Of a DNA stretch of 64,000 nt, positions 43,434-53,048 are shown one piece after another. A model generated the notes under the pieces. It made no database searches. It was given only the letters and a program-made list of their open reading frames with translations, and had not been told where the DNA came from. A program made the position numbers and the translations under genes. Every line of letters begins with the position of its first letter. Position 1 is the first letter of the stretch. The stretch spans positions 38,364-102,363 of the forward strand of contig NZ_JTLI01000001.1 in assembly GCF_000799075.1 (NCBI RefSeq), given 5' to 3'. Source of the DNA: Cetobacterium sp. ZOR0034. GTDB lineage: Bacteria; Fusobacteriota; Fusobacteriia; Fusobacteriales; Fusobacteriaceae.

Positions 43434-45581
43434 TTAAAATCTCCTTTCTTTTCTTCTCCCTGTATACTCTTGATGAAACTCAGTAGGAATAACTTCAATT
43501 TCAAGCATTTGTAAATCTGCTCTAACAGTTAAAATCTCCATTTTATCTCCTAAATGGAACTCTCTACCAGTATCTAAATCCTTCATCACATAGTCGTTTT
43601 CATTAAATTCATAGAAGTTTTGAGCAGTAGTTACATCCCAGAAACATTCTACGTGCTCCTCTGTTTCAAAGAATATCTTTTTATTGTTGAATCCAACGAT
43701 AGTTGCTTTAAACTCATCTCCGATTTTATCAAGCATATACTCAACCACTTTTATTTTAACACTTTCATCCTCTATTTTCATAGCTTTTCTTTCTGTTTGA
43801 GATATATGAGTAGTAACCTCAGGAAGATAATTTATTAAAGTACCATATTGTTTTTTAGTAGGGTATCCATTTAAAGCAATATTTAGAATTCTATGAATTA
43901 GTAAATCAGCATATCTTCTAATTGGTGATGTAAAGTGTGTATAGTAATTAGATGACAATCCGAAGTGACCTAAGTTTTCAACTCCGTATCTAGCTTGTTT
44001 AAGTGACATTAAAATCATCTTATGTACAATCATATTTATTCCTCTGGCTTCAGAATCTTCTATTATAGATTGGAATTTTTTTGGATGCAGATCTTCAAAA
44101 GAGTGAATTTTATATCCAAATTTAGAAAGAGTATCACTTAGATTTTTAACTCTTTCAGGGTCAGGAGTTTCATGAACTCTGTAAACAGATGGCATCTCTA
44201 ACCAGAAAAGTTTTTCTGCTACAGCTTCGTTGGCCATAATCATGAAATCTTCGATTATTCTTTCAGACTCTCCTCTTTCAATGTTTTTTAAATATTTAAC
44301 TTTTTTATTCTCATCTAAAACAGCTTTAACTTCAGGTAGGTCAAAATCAATTGAACCTCTATTATATTTTATAGCTCTTATAATTTTAGAAAGTTCTAAC
44401 ATTGTAAACAGCATATCAACAATATCAGAGTATTTTTCTGTCATCTCAGGATCTTTAGCAATAATTTTATTTACATTAGTATAAGTCATTCTATGAGCTG
44501 TGTTGATTACTGATTTGTAAGTTTGTACATCGATTGCTCTTCCGTGTGAATCAATTAAAAGTTCAACAGAGAAAGTCAGTTTATCTTCATGTGGATTTAA
44601 AGAACAGATTCCATTTGAAATCTCTTTAGGGAACATAGGAAGAACTCTATCAACCATGTACACTGAGTTTCCTCTTTTTTCAGCTTCTTTATCTAATTTA
44701 GAACCTGTTGGAATATAGTGAGAAACATCAGCTATTGCAACGATAAGTTTGTAGTAACCGTTATCTAATTTCTCAACATAAACAGCGTCGTCTAAATCTT
44801 TTGCATCATCACCATCAATTGTTATGATTGGAAGATGTCTTAAATCTTTTCTCTTTTTAATCTCTTCTGGAGATATAATAATTGGAATTTGACGAGCTTC
44901 AGCTAAAACATCATCAGGGAACTCTTCAGATAAACCTTCTCTTAAAATTAGAGCTTTTATCATATTATCAGTATCAAATGGATTTCCAATTTTCTCAACT
45001 ATTTTACCCTCTGGTTTTTTTTCATCACTTCCCCAGAAAGTCATTTCAACAACTACAAGTTCTCCATCTTTAGCTTTATTAAAGAAATTTTTAGGAATAT
45101 AGATATCTCTACCAAAAGATTGTGTAGGTCTAACAAAACCAAAGTTTTCTTTCTTTTCAAATATTCCAATGATTGTATTTTTTTCTCTAACTAGAACATT
45201 TACAATCTCTCCCTCTTTTTTACCTTTTCCTTCAGGCGAAGTAACATTTATTAAAACAGTATCTCCGTCTAACGCTGTTCCAAATTTACTTCTAGGAATA
45301 AAGTATCCTTCTGTATCAGTATCAACAAATCCAAATTTCCCTTTGATATTTGAAAATTTACCTTTAACAAAACCTAAATTTTCAGGAATGTTGTATTTAT
45401 TTCTTTTATTCTTCATGATTTCACCAGTTTCTAACCAGTGTTCAAGAATCTCTCTATTATCTTTTTTATATTTAGGTGACCACCCTAAAGCCTTTGTAAT
45501 TTCATCTAAAGTTAGGGCTTTACTACCCTTTAAAACTTTTTTTAATTGTTCAAGTTGTTTATCTAATTTTGTTTGTTTCAT
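43434..45581 (-). CDS. rnr: Ribonuclease R
   Basis: A processive 3'-5' exoribonuclease that degrades structured RNA and tmRNA-rescued messages. The 715-residue protein has an N-terminal helix-turn-helix-like part, cold-shock domains (GFVKGKFSNIKGKFGFV), the RNB catalytic domain with DGDDAKDLDDAVYVE near 254-268, and a C-terminal S1 domain. ATG 45581 is chosen because AGGAGGA lies 9 bases upstream; the frame stays open 13 codons further. It is adjacent to smpB, a common arrangement. Confidence 0.95.
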   Translation of the reverse strand: MKQTKLDKQLEQLKKVLKGSKALTLDEITKALGWSPKYKKDNREILEHWLETGEIMKNKRNKYNIPENLGFVKGKFSNIKGKFGFVDTDTEGYFIPRSKFGTALDGDTVLINVTSPEGKGKKEGEIVNVLVREKNTIIGIFEKKENFGFVRPTQSFGRDIYIPKNFFNKAKDGELVVVEMTFWGSDEKKPEGKIVEKIGNPFDTDNMIKALILREGLSEEFPDDVLAEARQIPIIISPEEIKKRKDLRHLPIITIDGDDAKDLDDAVYVEKLDNGYYKLIVAIADVSHYIPTGSKLDKEAEKRGNSVYMVDRVLPMFPKEISNGICSLNPHEDKLTFSVELLIDSHGRAIDVQTYKSVINTAHRMTYTNVNKIIAKDPEMTEKYSDIVDMLFTMLELSKIIRAIKYNRGSIDFDLPEVKAVLDENKKVKYLKNIERGESERIIEDFMIMANEAVAEKLFWLEMPSVYRVHETPDPERVKNLSDTLSKFGYKIHSFEDLHPKKFQSIIEDSEARGINMIVHKMILMSLKQARYGVENLGHFGLSSNYYTHFTSPIRRYADLLIHRILNIALNGYPTKKQYGTLINYLPEVTTHISQTERKAMKIEDESVKIKVVEYMLDKIGDEFKATIVGFNNKKIFFETEEHVECFWDVTTAQNFYEFNENDYVMKDLDTGREFHLGDKMEILTVRADLQMLEIEVIPTEFHQEYTGRRKERRF

Positions 45582-45598
45582 AATTTTAATTCCTCCTA

Positions 45599-46162
45599 TT
45601 AGCTCATATTTAAGAGCCAATTACGCATCTCTATAGAGTTTACATGAATAACATGGTTCTCTTTTAAAAGATACTCAATTTTTTTATTTACCTCTAATAA
45701 GATAGCTTTATCTAGATTTATTAAAGATAAATCTCTAATTTTTTCAACATATGGGTAATCTCTTTTAGGTTCAATGGCATCAGCCAAATAAACAATTTTT
45801 TCGATTATACTCATATCTTTACGTCCGGTTGTGTGATATTTAATAGCGTTTAAAATCTCAGAATCTGTGATTTTAAATTTTTCATTTGCAATATATGCCC
45901 CGACATAGCTGTGTAGAATTTCAGCATTTGAAAGATAATCTTCTACTTCATCTAGAAAGTATTCTTTAGAAATATTTATAAGATCTTCTCTTTTAAATTC
46001 TTTAGCATAGTCGTGAAGAATAGAGGCTATAGCAAGTTTATTTAAATCAACGTTGTAAATTTTTCCTAAAGCAAGAGCAGTGTCTAAAACTCTAAGAGAG
46101 TGTTCATATCTTTTTTTAGAAAGAATAATTTTAGTTTCTTCTTTGAAAAAATCTATATTCAT
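45599..46162 (-). CDS. yqeK: YqeK-type HD phosphohydrolase
   Basis: A 187-residue HD-domain protein. Metal ligands fit RYEHSLRV near 19-25, ILHDYAKEF near 47-55, LHSY near 82 and KYHTTGR near 106. This set is typical of YqeK, a symmetrical Ap4A hydrolase in Firmicutes. In many genomes yqeK neighbours nadD and rsfS, which are absent here. It follows a terminator hairpin with no clear promoter of its own. rnr begins 17 bases after its stop. Confidence 0.9.
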   Translation of the reverse strand: MNIDFFKEETKIILSKKRYEHSLRVLDTALALGKIYNVDLNKLAIASILHDYAKEFKREDLINISKEYFLDEVEDYLSNAEILHSYVGAYIANEKFKITDSEILNAIKYHTTGRKDMSIIEKIVYLADAIEPKRDYPYVEKIRDLSLINLDKAILLEVNKKIEYLLKENHVIHVNSIEMRNWLLNMS

Positions 46163-46181
46163 AAACGTCCTCCAAATTTTG

Positions 46182-46211
46182 AAAAAGGAGTTTCAGTAAA
46201 ATGAAACTCCT
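46182..46211 (-). terminator. Intrinsic terminator between the GerMN gene and yqeK
   Basis: Minus-strand AGGAGTTTCA (46211-46202) / TGAAACTCCT (46195-46186), 6-base loop, then TTTTT. It lies just upstream of the yqeK ribosome site. Confidence 0.78.
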
Positions 46212-46218
46212 AAAAAAA

Positions 46219-46758
46219 TTATATATTACTGTTTAATTTATAACTTTTATTAATGTTGATAAAGTTAACTTTATCTGTAGGAACTCCATTTATAAGAAGA
46301 ACAACTGTATCAGCTCCTCCAGGAGTTAATAGACTATTTACAAAAGAGTAGATTATAAGTAGTTCCTCTTGTGGATTTTTTGCTGAGGATAAAATTTTAG
46401 AATCTAAATCTAAGTAAATAATTCTATTTTTTACATATACTTCGTATTTAAAGCTTTCTTTTTTTAAAATATTAATTTCTTCTAATTTTAAAGTAAGCTG
46501 CTCAATGATATTTTTTAAAATATTTTCTTTGTATTTTAAGTTAGAATCCAAAATAATATCTTGAGAAGAAAGTTTACCAGCTTTTAAATCAGGATAGAAA
46601 ATAGGGGTAGTGACTTCAGTTTGTCTAATAGCCTCTCTAGCTGGAGTAGAAATAGGAGTAACTATTTCACTTTTTTTATTTAATTCATTTGAATATATTC
46701 CAGTTGCAATAGTAATAGATGCTAAAACCACTAAAAAAATTTTTAGTTTATTCGACAT
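46219..46758 (-). CDS. GerMN-domain exported protein
   Basis: A 179-residue protein with an N-terminal signal anchor (about 5-23) and a GerMN domain in residues about 95-175 (VYVKNRIIYLDLDSKILSS, then EELLIIYSFVNSLL and VVLLINGVPTDKV). GerMN domains occur in envelope proteins of spore and non-spore formers. It is 9 bases downstream of the amidase gene, which suggests a joint role in cell-wall work. The exact function is unknown. Confidence 0.8.
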   Translation of the reverse strand: MSNKLKIFLVVLASITIATGIYSNELNKKSEIVTPISTPAREAIRQTEVTTPIFYPDLKAGKLSSQDIILDSNLKYKENILKNIIEQLTLKLEEINILKKESFKYEVYVKNRIIYLDLDSKILSSAKNPQEELLIIYSFVNSLLTPGGADTVVLLINGVPTDKVNFININKSYKLNSNI

Positions 46759-46767
46759 AGATTCCTC

Positions 46768-47799
46768 CTAATAGAAAAATGATCTAATTTTATTTGCTAA
46801 TTCATCAGCCATAACATTTTGATTCGCATCTTTTGATAATTTTGTGACATCATCTTTATTTGTGATAAAACCTAATTCTACTAAAATTCCGGGTCCATTA
46901 AATCCTCTAAGAACAGCAAAGTTAGCTCCGTAAATACCTCGATCTCTCAAATTCAATCTTTTAGCTAAAGAGGAGTTTAATGGTTTTGCAATATTAATAG
47001 ATTTTTCCATATTTTTGTTATAAGCTAATTCTCCCATAATTTGAGCAATACTTCCAGTTTTTTCTCCATATTTTTCACCGAAACTATTTTCATAGGCTGC
47101 TATTTTCTCAGCATACGGTGAGGATTTTTTTGAAAAATAGAAGATTTCAGCTCCTTGTGCAGAAGCATTATTAGATGCATTCAGATGTAAACTTACAAAT
47201 AGATCTGCTTTAGCTCTGTTGGCTATTCGACTTCTTTCAGAAAGAGTAAGGTATACATCAGTATTTCTTGTCATAATAACGTTGAAATCCTTTGATAATC
47301 TAGTTTGTAATTTTTTAGCTACAGCTAAGGCAATATCCTTTTCTTTATATTTTTTGAAACCGATTGCTCCGGGATCTTTTCCACCATGTCCAGCATCAAT
47401 GGCTATTGTAAACTCTTTTTTAGAAGAGGTTGTAGGTCTTAAATCTACAACAATTCTGTGAGGGTTAGCTAAAGAGTAAACTTTGTGACCAGCTCCTTTT
47501 TTTAATTTAATAAAGAATCCGACATTTGTACCATAATCAATTAAATCTATTTTTTCAATACTTTTTCCAATATAGCTTGAAGGATTAAACTTGGTATTCA
47601 TTTTAACTTTTTCAATTTCTAAAAAAAGTAGACGATTATATTCGTCGTAGTTGCTATTAAACTTAGGTTTAACTTGACTTGAAATATCAAAAACTAACTG
47701 CGCAGGGTTGTTGTTCATTCTAACTCTTTGAATAGTACCGTTAGCAAAAATAGTTAGAGAAAATAAACAAACCATAAGAAATATAAGGTATTTTTTCAT
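46768..47799 (-). CDS. N-acetylmuramoyl-L-alanine amidase (AMIN + Amidase_3)
   Basis: A zinc-dependent periplasmic amidase that cuts peptides from glycan strands. The 343-residue protein has a signal peptide (about 1-20, ending FANG), an AMIN domain (about 23-125) that in AmiC-type enzymes targets the septum, and a catalytic domain with IDAGHGGKDPGAIG near 131, the Glu in KYKEKD, SLHLNAS and LVELGFITN. ATG 47799 follows GGAGAG; a 17-codon upstream extension is unsupported. It probably separates daughter cells. Confidence 0.93.
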   Translation of the reverse strand: MKKYLIFLMVCLFSLTIFANGTIQRVRMNNNPAQLVFDISSQVKPKFNSNYDEYNRLLFLEIEKVKMNTKFNPSSYIGKSIEKIDLIDYGTNVGFFIKLKKGAGHKVYSLANPHRIVVDLRPTTSSKKEFTIAIDAGHGGKDPGAIGFKKYKEKDIALAVAKKLQTRLSKDFNVIMTRNTDVYLTLSERSRIANRAKADLFVSLHLNASNNASAQGAEIFYFSKKSSPYAEKIAAYENSFGEKYGEKTGSIAQIMGELAYNKNMEKSINIAKPLNSSLAKRLNLRDRGIYGANFAVLRGFNGPGILVELGFITNKDDVTKLSKDANQNVMADELANKIRSFFY

Positions 47800-47832
47800 A
47801 ATTGCTCTCCATCGATTTAGAATAATAAAATA

Positions 47833-47852
47833 GGATGGAAAGTTATCCATCC
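47833..47852 (-). terminator. Hairpin between yajC and the amidase gene
   Basis: GGATGGA (47833-47839) / TCCATCC (47846-47852) with a 6-base loop. On the minus strand it is followed by TATTTTATT, a weak T-run, so termination is probably partial. Confidence 0.45.
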
Positions 47853-47871
47853 CATCCTTTTGTAAATATTT

Positions 47872-48144
47872 TTATTTTAAAACTCTTGTTATAGAATTCT
47901 TAAGCACTTGGATGTTAACACCTTTATCAACTCTAATAGTTAAGAATTCAGGACCGATATTAGTAATAGTACCTTTTATTCCTCCTGAAGTTATAACGTC
48001 AACTCCCTCTTTTAATGAGTCTAACATCTCTTGGTGTTTCTTTTGCTTTTTCTTGTTTGGTAAGATAAGTAAGAAGTAGAATACAGCTGCCCAAATAGCA
48101 AATGTAAGAATCATACCACCATACTTAGCAAATAATTCGTTCAT
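47872..48144 (-). CDS. yajC: Sec translocase accessory subunit YajC
   Basis: A 90-residue inner-membrane protein associated with SecDF-YajC. One membrane segment (about 10-30) is followed by LPNKKKQKKHQEMLDSLKEG and VITSGGIKGTITNIG, the family signature. secD/secF are not next to it. A good promoter lies just upstream and the gene heads the minus-strand unit that continues to the amidase. Confidence 0.94.
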   Translation of the reverse strand: MNELFAKYGGMILTFAIWAAVFYFLLILPNKKKQKKHQEMLDSLKEGVDVITSGGIKGTITNIGPEFLTIRVDKGVNIQVLKNSITRVLK

Positions 48145-48179
48145 ATTATAGCCCCCTTAAATAATATTTTTCTAAGACA

Positions 48180-48208
48180 AGTATACCATAAGGTTATTCT
48201 CTTTTCAA
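48180..48208 (-). promoter_or_regulatory. Promoter of yajC
   Basis: Minus-strand TTGAAA (48208-48203) and TATACT (48185-48180), spacing 17, 36 bases before the yajC start. Confidence 0.72.
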
Positions 48209-48214
48209 TAAAAT

Positions 48215-49378
48215 TTAAGAGAAGAAGTTCTTTAGTTTATCGAAGAAGTTTTTATTATCTTTATGATTTTTATCTTTTAAACTTTCATCAAATTTTCTTA
48301 ATAAATCTTCTTGCTCAGAATTTAAGTTAACAGGAACTTCAATTTTAATTCTAACTATTTGGTCACCTGTATAAGGGCTTCTAGGATTTTTAATTCCCTC
48401 CCCTTTCATTTTAAACAGTTTATCATTTTGAGTTCCAGCAGGAATCTTAATAGTTTTTCTACCGTTTAATGTAGGTATTTCGATTTCTCCACCAAGAGCA
48501 GCTTTAGCAAATGTTACGGGAACATCACATATAATGTCTACTCCATTTCTTTCAAAGAATGGATGCTGTTTAACAGAGATGTAAACATATAGATCTCCAT
48601 TAGGTCCACCCTCTGTACTTGCGTTACCCATTCCAGAAAGTCTTAATTTTTGTCCATCGTCAATTCCAGCAGGAATCTTGATAGTTTTTTCTACGACTTC
48701 AGTATCGATACCAGTACCATGACATTTTTTACATTTCTTCTCAGGAACTTCTCCCTTACCATGGCAAGCATCACATTCTTGAGTTGTTTGGAAATTTCCA
48801 AAAACAGTTCTTTGAGTAACATGAATAGTTCCTGTACCGTTACACTTAGAACATTTATTCATCTTAGAACCTTTTTCAGCTCCTGTACCATGACAAGTTC
48901 CACAAGAACCAGTTCTCTTATATTTTAATGTTTTTTCTACACCTTTAGCAGCTTCTTCTAAAGTTAATTCAAGATTGTATCTTAAATCTTCTCCAGGCTC
49001 AGGTCCTCTTTGACGAGATCCACCGAAACCGCCAAATCCACCTCCACCACCGAAGAATGAACCGAAAATATCTCCTAAATCTTCAAATCCGCCACCGAAA
49101 CCGCCAAATCCACCAGCTCCAGCACCGCCTCCACCATTTTCAAAAGCAGCATGTCCAAATCTATCATATTGAGCTCTCTTATTTTCGTCTGAAAGCACTT
49201 GATATGCTTCGTTAATCTCTTTGAATTTATCTTCAGCTTCTTTTTTTTCAGCTTCACTAGCTCCACTAAATTTATCAGGGTGATATTTCATAGCAGCTTT
49301 TCTATAAGCTTTTTTTATCTCTACATCAGAAGCACCTTTGGTAGCTCCTAAAACTTCATAAAAGTCTCTTTTAGCCAT
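48215..49378 (-). CDS. dnaJ: Chaperone DnaJ
   Basis: Hsp40 co-chaperone that delivers substrates to DnaK and stimulates its ATPase. The 387-residue protein has a J domain (1-70, with YHPDKF), a Gly/Phe-rich linker (about 80-125), a zinc domain with four CxxCxGxG-type repeats (about 150-215) and two C-terminal substrate domains. It is full length. It is the last gene of hrcA-grpE-dnaK-dnaJ, with a hairpin between dnaK and dnaJ. Confidence 0.97.
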   Translation of the reverse strand: MAKRDFYEVLGATKGASDVEIKKAYRKAAMKYHPDKFSGASEAEKKEAEDKFKEINEAYQVLSDENKRAQYDRFGHAAFENGGGGAGAGGFGGFGGGFEDLGDIFGSFFGGGGGFGGFGGSRQRGPEPGEDLRYNLELTLEEAAKGVEKTLKYKRTGSCGTCHGTGAEKGSKMNKCSKCNGTGTIHVTQRTVFGNFQTTQECDACHGKGEVPEKKCKKCHGTGIDTEVVEKTIKIPAGIDDGQKLRLSGMGNASTEGGPNGDLYVYISVKQHPFFERNGVDIICDVPVTFAKAALGGEIEIPTLNGRKTIKIPAGTQNDKLFKMKGEGIKNPRSPYTGDQIVRIKIEVPVNLNSEQEDLLRKFDESLKDKNHKDNKNFFDKLKNFFS

Positions 49379-49405
49379 TTAAAAAAATCCTCCGTTTCTT
49401 AAAAT

Positions 49406-49430
49406 AAGGGATAGAGTAGCTCTATCCCTT
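49406..49430 (-). other. Intergenic hairpin between dnaK and dnaJ
   Basis: A perfect 11-bp inverted repeat: AAGGGATAGAG (49406-49416) / CTCTATCCCTT (49420-49430), loop TAG. On the minus strand only TTATTTT follows, so it may be a partial terminator or an mRNA-stabilising/processing element that sets the dnaK:dnaJ ratio. Confidence 0.6.
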
Positions 49431-49457
49431 AAGTAAAGTATATATTAATTAGTAATA

Positions 49458-51269
<1,812 letters not shown>

Positions 51270-51314
51270 TTAAAAAACCTCCTAATATATCTGAATTTTT
51301 TTAATTTTTTCAAT

Positions 51315-51848
51315 TTATTTTTTACAAACTTTAACCATTGAGGGTCTGATAACTTTACCCTTCATTTTATAACCTTTTTGGAATTCGGCGATTATTTCAT
51401 CGTTAGCATGATCCGCTGAATCTTCTACAGCTACTGCCATGTGTAGATGAGGATCGAAAGATGCTTTATCAGTTTCGATTGCTTCTACACCTTCACTAGC
51501 AACAGTACTTTTCATTTGAGAAAGAGTTAATTCAACTCCTTTAACTAATGAATCGAAATCTTTTGATTCAGAAGAAGCTGCAATAGCTCTTTCTAAGTTA
51601 TCAACTATATCTAAAACTTTTACAACAATCTTTTCAGAAGCAAAAGCTTTTAAATCTTCAAACTCTTTTTCTTTTCTTTTTGTGAAGTTTTGGAATTCAG
51701 CTTGTTTTCTTAAGTAAGAGTTTTTCCAATCTTCAAGTTCTGTTTTTAATGTTTCCATTTCAGTGTTTTGAGAAGTAGATTCAGTTGTGTTTTCAGCTGT
51801 TTCTACTGTTTCTTCAATTATTTCATCTTTTATATCTTTATCTGTCAT
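51315..51848 (-). CDS. grpE: Nucleotide exchange factor GrpE
   Basis: Releases ADP from DnaK. The 177-residue protein has an acidic Glu/Thr-rich N-terminus (about 1-35), a long coiled-coil helix containing YLRKQAEFQNFTKRKEKE, and a C-terminal beta domain ending KVIRPSMVKVCKK. It overlaps hrcA by 11 bases. Regulated by HrcA at the upstream CIRCE. Confidence 0.95.
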   Translation of the reverse strand: MTDKDIKDEIIEETVETAENTTESTSQNTEMETLKTELEDWKNSYLRKQAEFQNFTKRKEKEFEDLKAFASEKIVVKVLDIVDNLERAIAASSESKDFDSLVKGVELTLSQMKSTVASEGVEAIETDKASFDPHLHMAVAVEDSADHANDEIIAEFQKGYKMKGKVIRPSMVKVCKK

Positions 51849-52833
51849 TATAATCTCCTTCGTTACTTATTTCTTTGATAACTTTGTTAACTTCTTTAGT
51901 GACATGTTGAATAAGTCCCATTGTTTTTGAGTAAGACATACGTTTAGGGCCCATAACTCCAATAACTCCAGGAGAGTTATCCATATTATAAACTGAATAA
52001 ACAAAGCTATAATCTTCTAAACCTTTTACAGCGAGTTCTTCACCGAAGATGACATTGACTTCTCCTTCTTTAAATGGTTTTAAACTTATTGCTTCTTCGA
52101 AAAGTTCTTTGATTTTTTCACGTTTTGAAAAAATGTCGAGAACATCACTAATTTCATTGACTTGCTTATCTTTGAAAATCTCAGATGAATTTTCTAAGAA
52201 AAGTTTTCCTTCTACCTCACTATATACAAAATCTATAATTTTTTCGATTTCATGAGATTCGATAAGATGGTTTTTAATTTCATTATTAATTCTTTGAGAA
52301 AGCTTAGCAAGTTCATCTTGACTGCACATTTCGTCAAAAAAGATTTTTTTTGTACGAACACTTTTGTTCTCCATAACAATAACAGCCATAGCCATATAAT
52401 CATCGATATGTACAAGTTCAACTTTTTTTATCTTTTCTTTTTTATGAGTAGGCTCGATTACTATTCCGACATAGTTAGTTAACTTTGAAAGAAGAGTTGA
52501 AGTTTTTTTCAAAACTGAATCAAGTTCTCTCATTTTGATTTCATAAACAGAATTTATTCTAGCTTGTTCTTCTCTTGAAAGTTTTTCAATTTTTAAGAGT
52601 TCTTCTAGATAAAATTTATATCCTCTATCAGTGGGAATTCTACCTGAAGAAGTGTGGGTTTTCACGATAAATCCCATGTCCTCTAAATCAGACATCACAT
52701 TTCTTATTGTTGCAGAGGATAGATCGATATTGTATTTTTTTACGAGTGCTCTAGAACCAATTGTTTCTCCAGAAAGTAAATAGAAATCTATAATGGCACT
52801 AAGAACAAGCTTTTCTCTATCACTGACAACCAT
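51838..52833 (-). CDS. hrcA: Heat-inducible transcription repressor HrcA
   Basis: Represses heat-shock operons by binding CIRCE. The 331-residue protein has an N-terminal winged helix (about 1-75, GETIGSRALVKKYNIDLSSATIRNVMSDLE, and the wing SSGRIPTDRGYKFY), followed by GAF-like and dimerisation regions. Length is typical. It is first in the operon it presumably controls, with a perfect CIRCE 25 bases before its start. Confidence 0.97.
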   Translation of the reverse strand: MVVSDREKLVLSAIIDFYLLSGETIGSRALVKKYNIDLSSATIRNVMSDLEDMGFIVKTHTSSGRIPTDRGYKFYLEELLKIEKLSREEQARINSVYEIKMRELDSVLKKTSTLLSKLTNYVGIVIEPTHKKEKIKKVELVHIDDYMAMAVIVMENKSVRTKKIFFDEMCSQDELAKLSQRINNEIKNHLIESHEIEKIIDFVYSEVEGKLFLENSSEIFKDKQVNEISDVLDIFSKREKIKELFEEAISLKPFKEGEVNVIFGEELAVKGLEDYSFVYSVYNMDNSPGVIGVMGPKRMSYSKTMGLIQHVTKEVNKVIKEISNEGDYNDR

Positions 52834-52857
52834 AGAATCACCCTTTTTAATTTTTTA

Positions 52858-52884
52858 TTAGCACTCGTTGTTGTGGAGTGCTAA
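52858..52884 (-). promoter_or_regulatory. CIRCE operator
   Basis: TTAGCACTC (52858-52866), 9-base spacer, GAGTGCTAA (52876-52884). A perfect match to the HrcA-binding consensus, placed between the promoter and the hrcA start. Confidence 0.97.
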
Positions 52885-52894
52885 ACTTGAAATT

Positions 52895-52923
52895 AATATA
52901 ATACAAAATAAAATAAAAGTCAA
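52895..52923 (-). promoter_or_regulatory. Promoter of the hrcA-grpE-dnaK-dnaJ operon
   Basis: Minus-strand TTGACT (52923-52918) and TATATT (52900-52895), spacing 17. The start site would fall close to or in the CIRCE, the usual HrcA arrangement. Confidence 0.8.
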
Positions 52924-52984
52924 TAACTTTTTAAAAAAAAATAAAAAAAGAATTATAAAATAAAAAATTAAGAATAAATAATAG

Positions 52985-53013
52985 TTTAAAAAAAAAGAGA
53001 AATACGGTATAAT
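52985..53013 (+). promoter_or_regulatory. Possible ptsI promoter
   Basis: Consensus TATAAT (53008-53013) with a weak -35 TTTAAA (52985-52990) at 17 bases, 36 bases before the ptsI start. Confidence 0.5.
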
Positions 53014-53048
53014 TTTTTTAGAGAATTAATAGTCAAGGGGTGAGTAAA

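Noticed and set aside
45169..45636. 155-codon plus-strand frame antisense to rnr
   Set aside because: The minus-strand frame is a clear RNase R; the plus frame has no recognisable domain or ribosome site.
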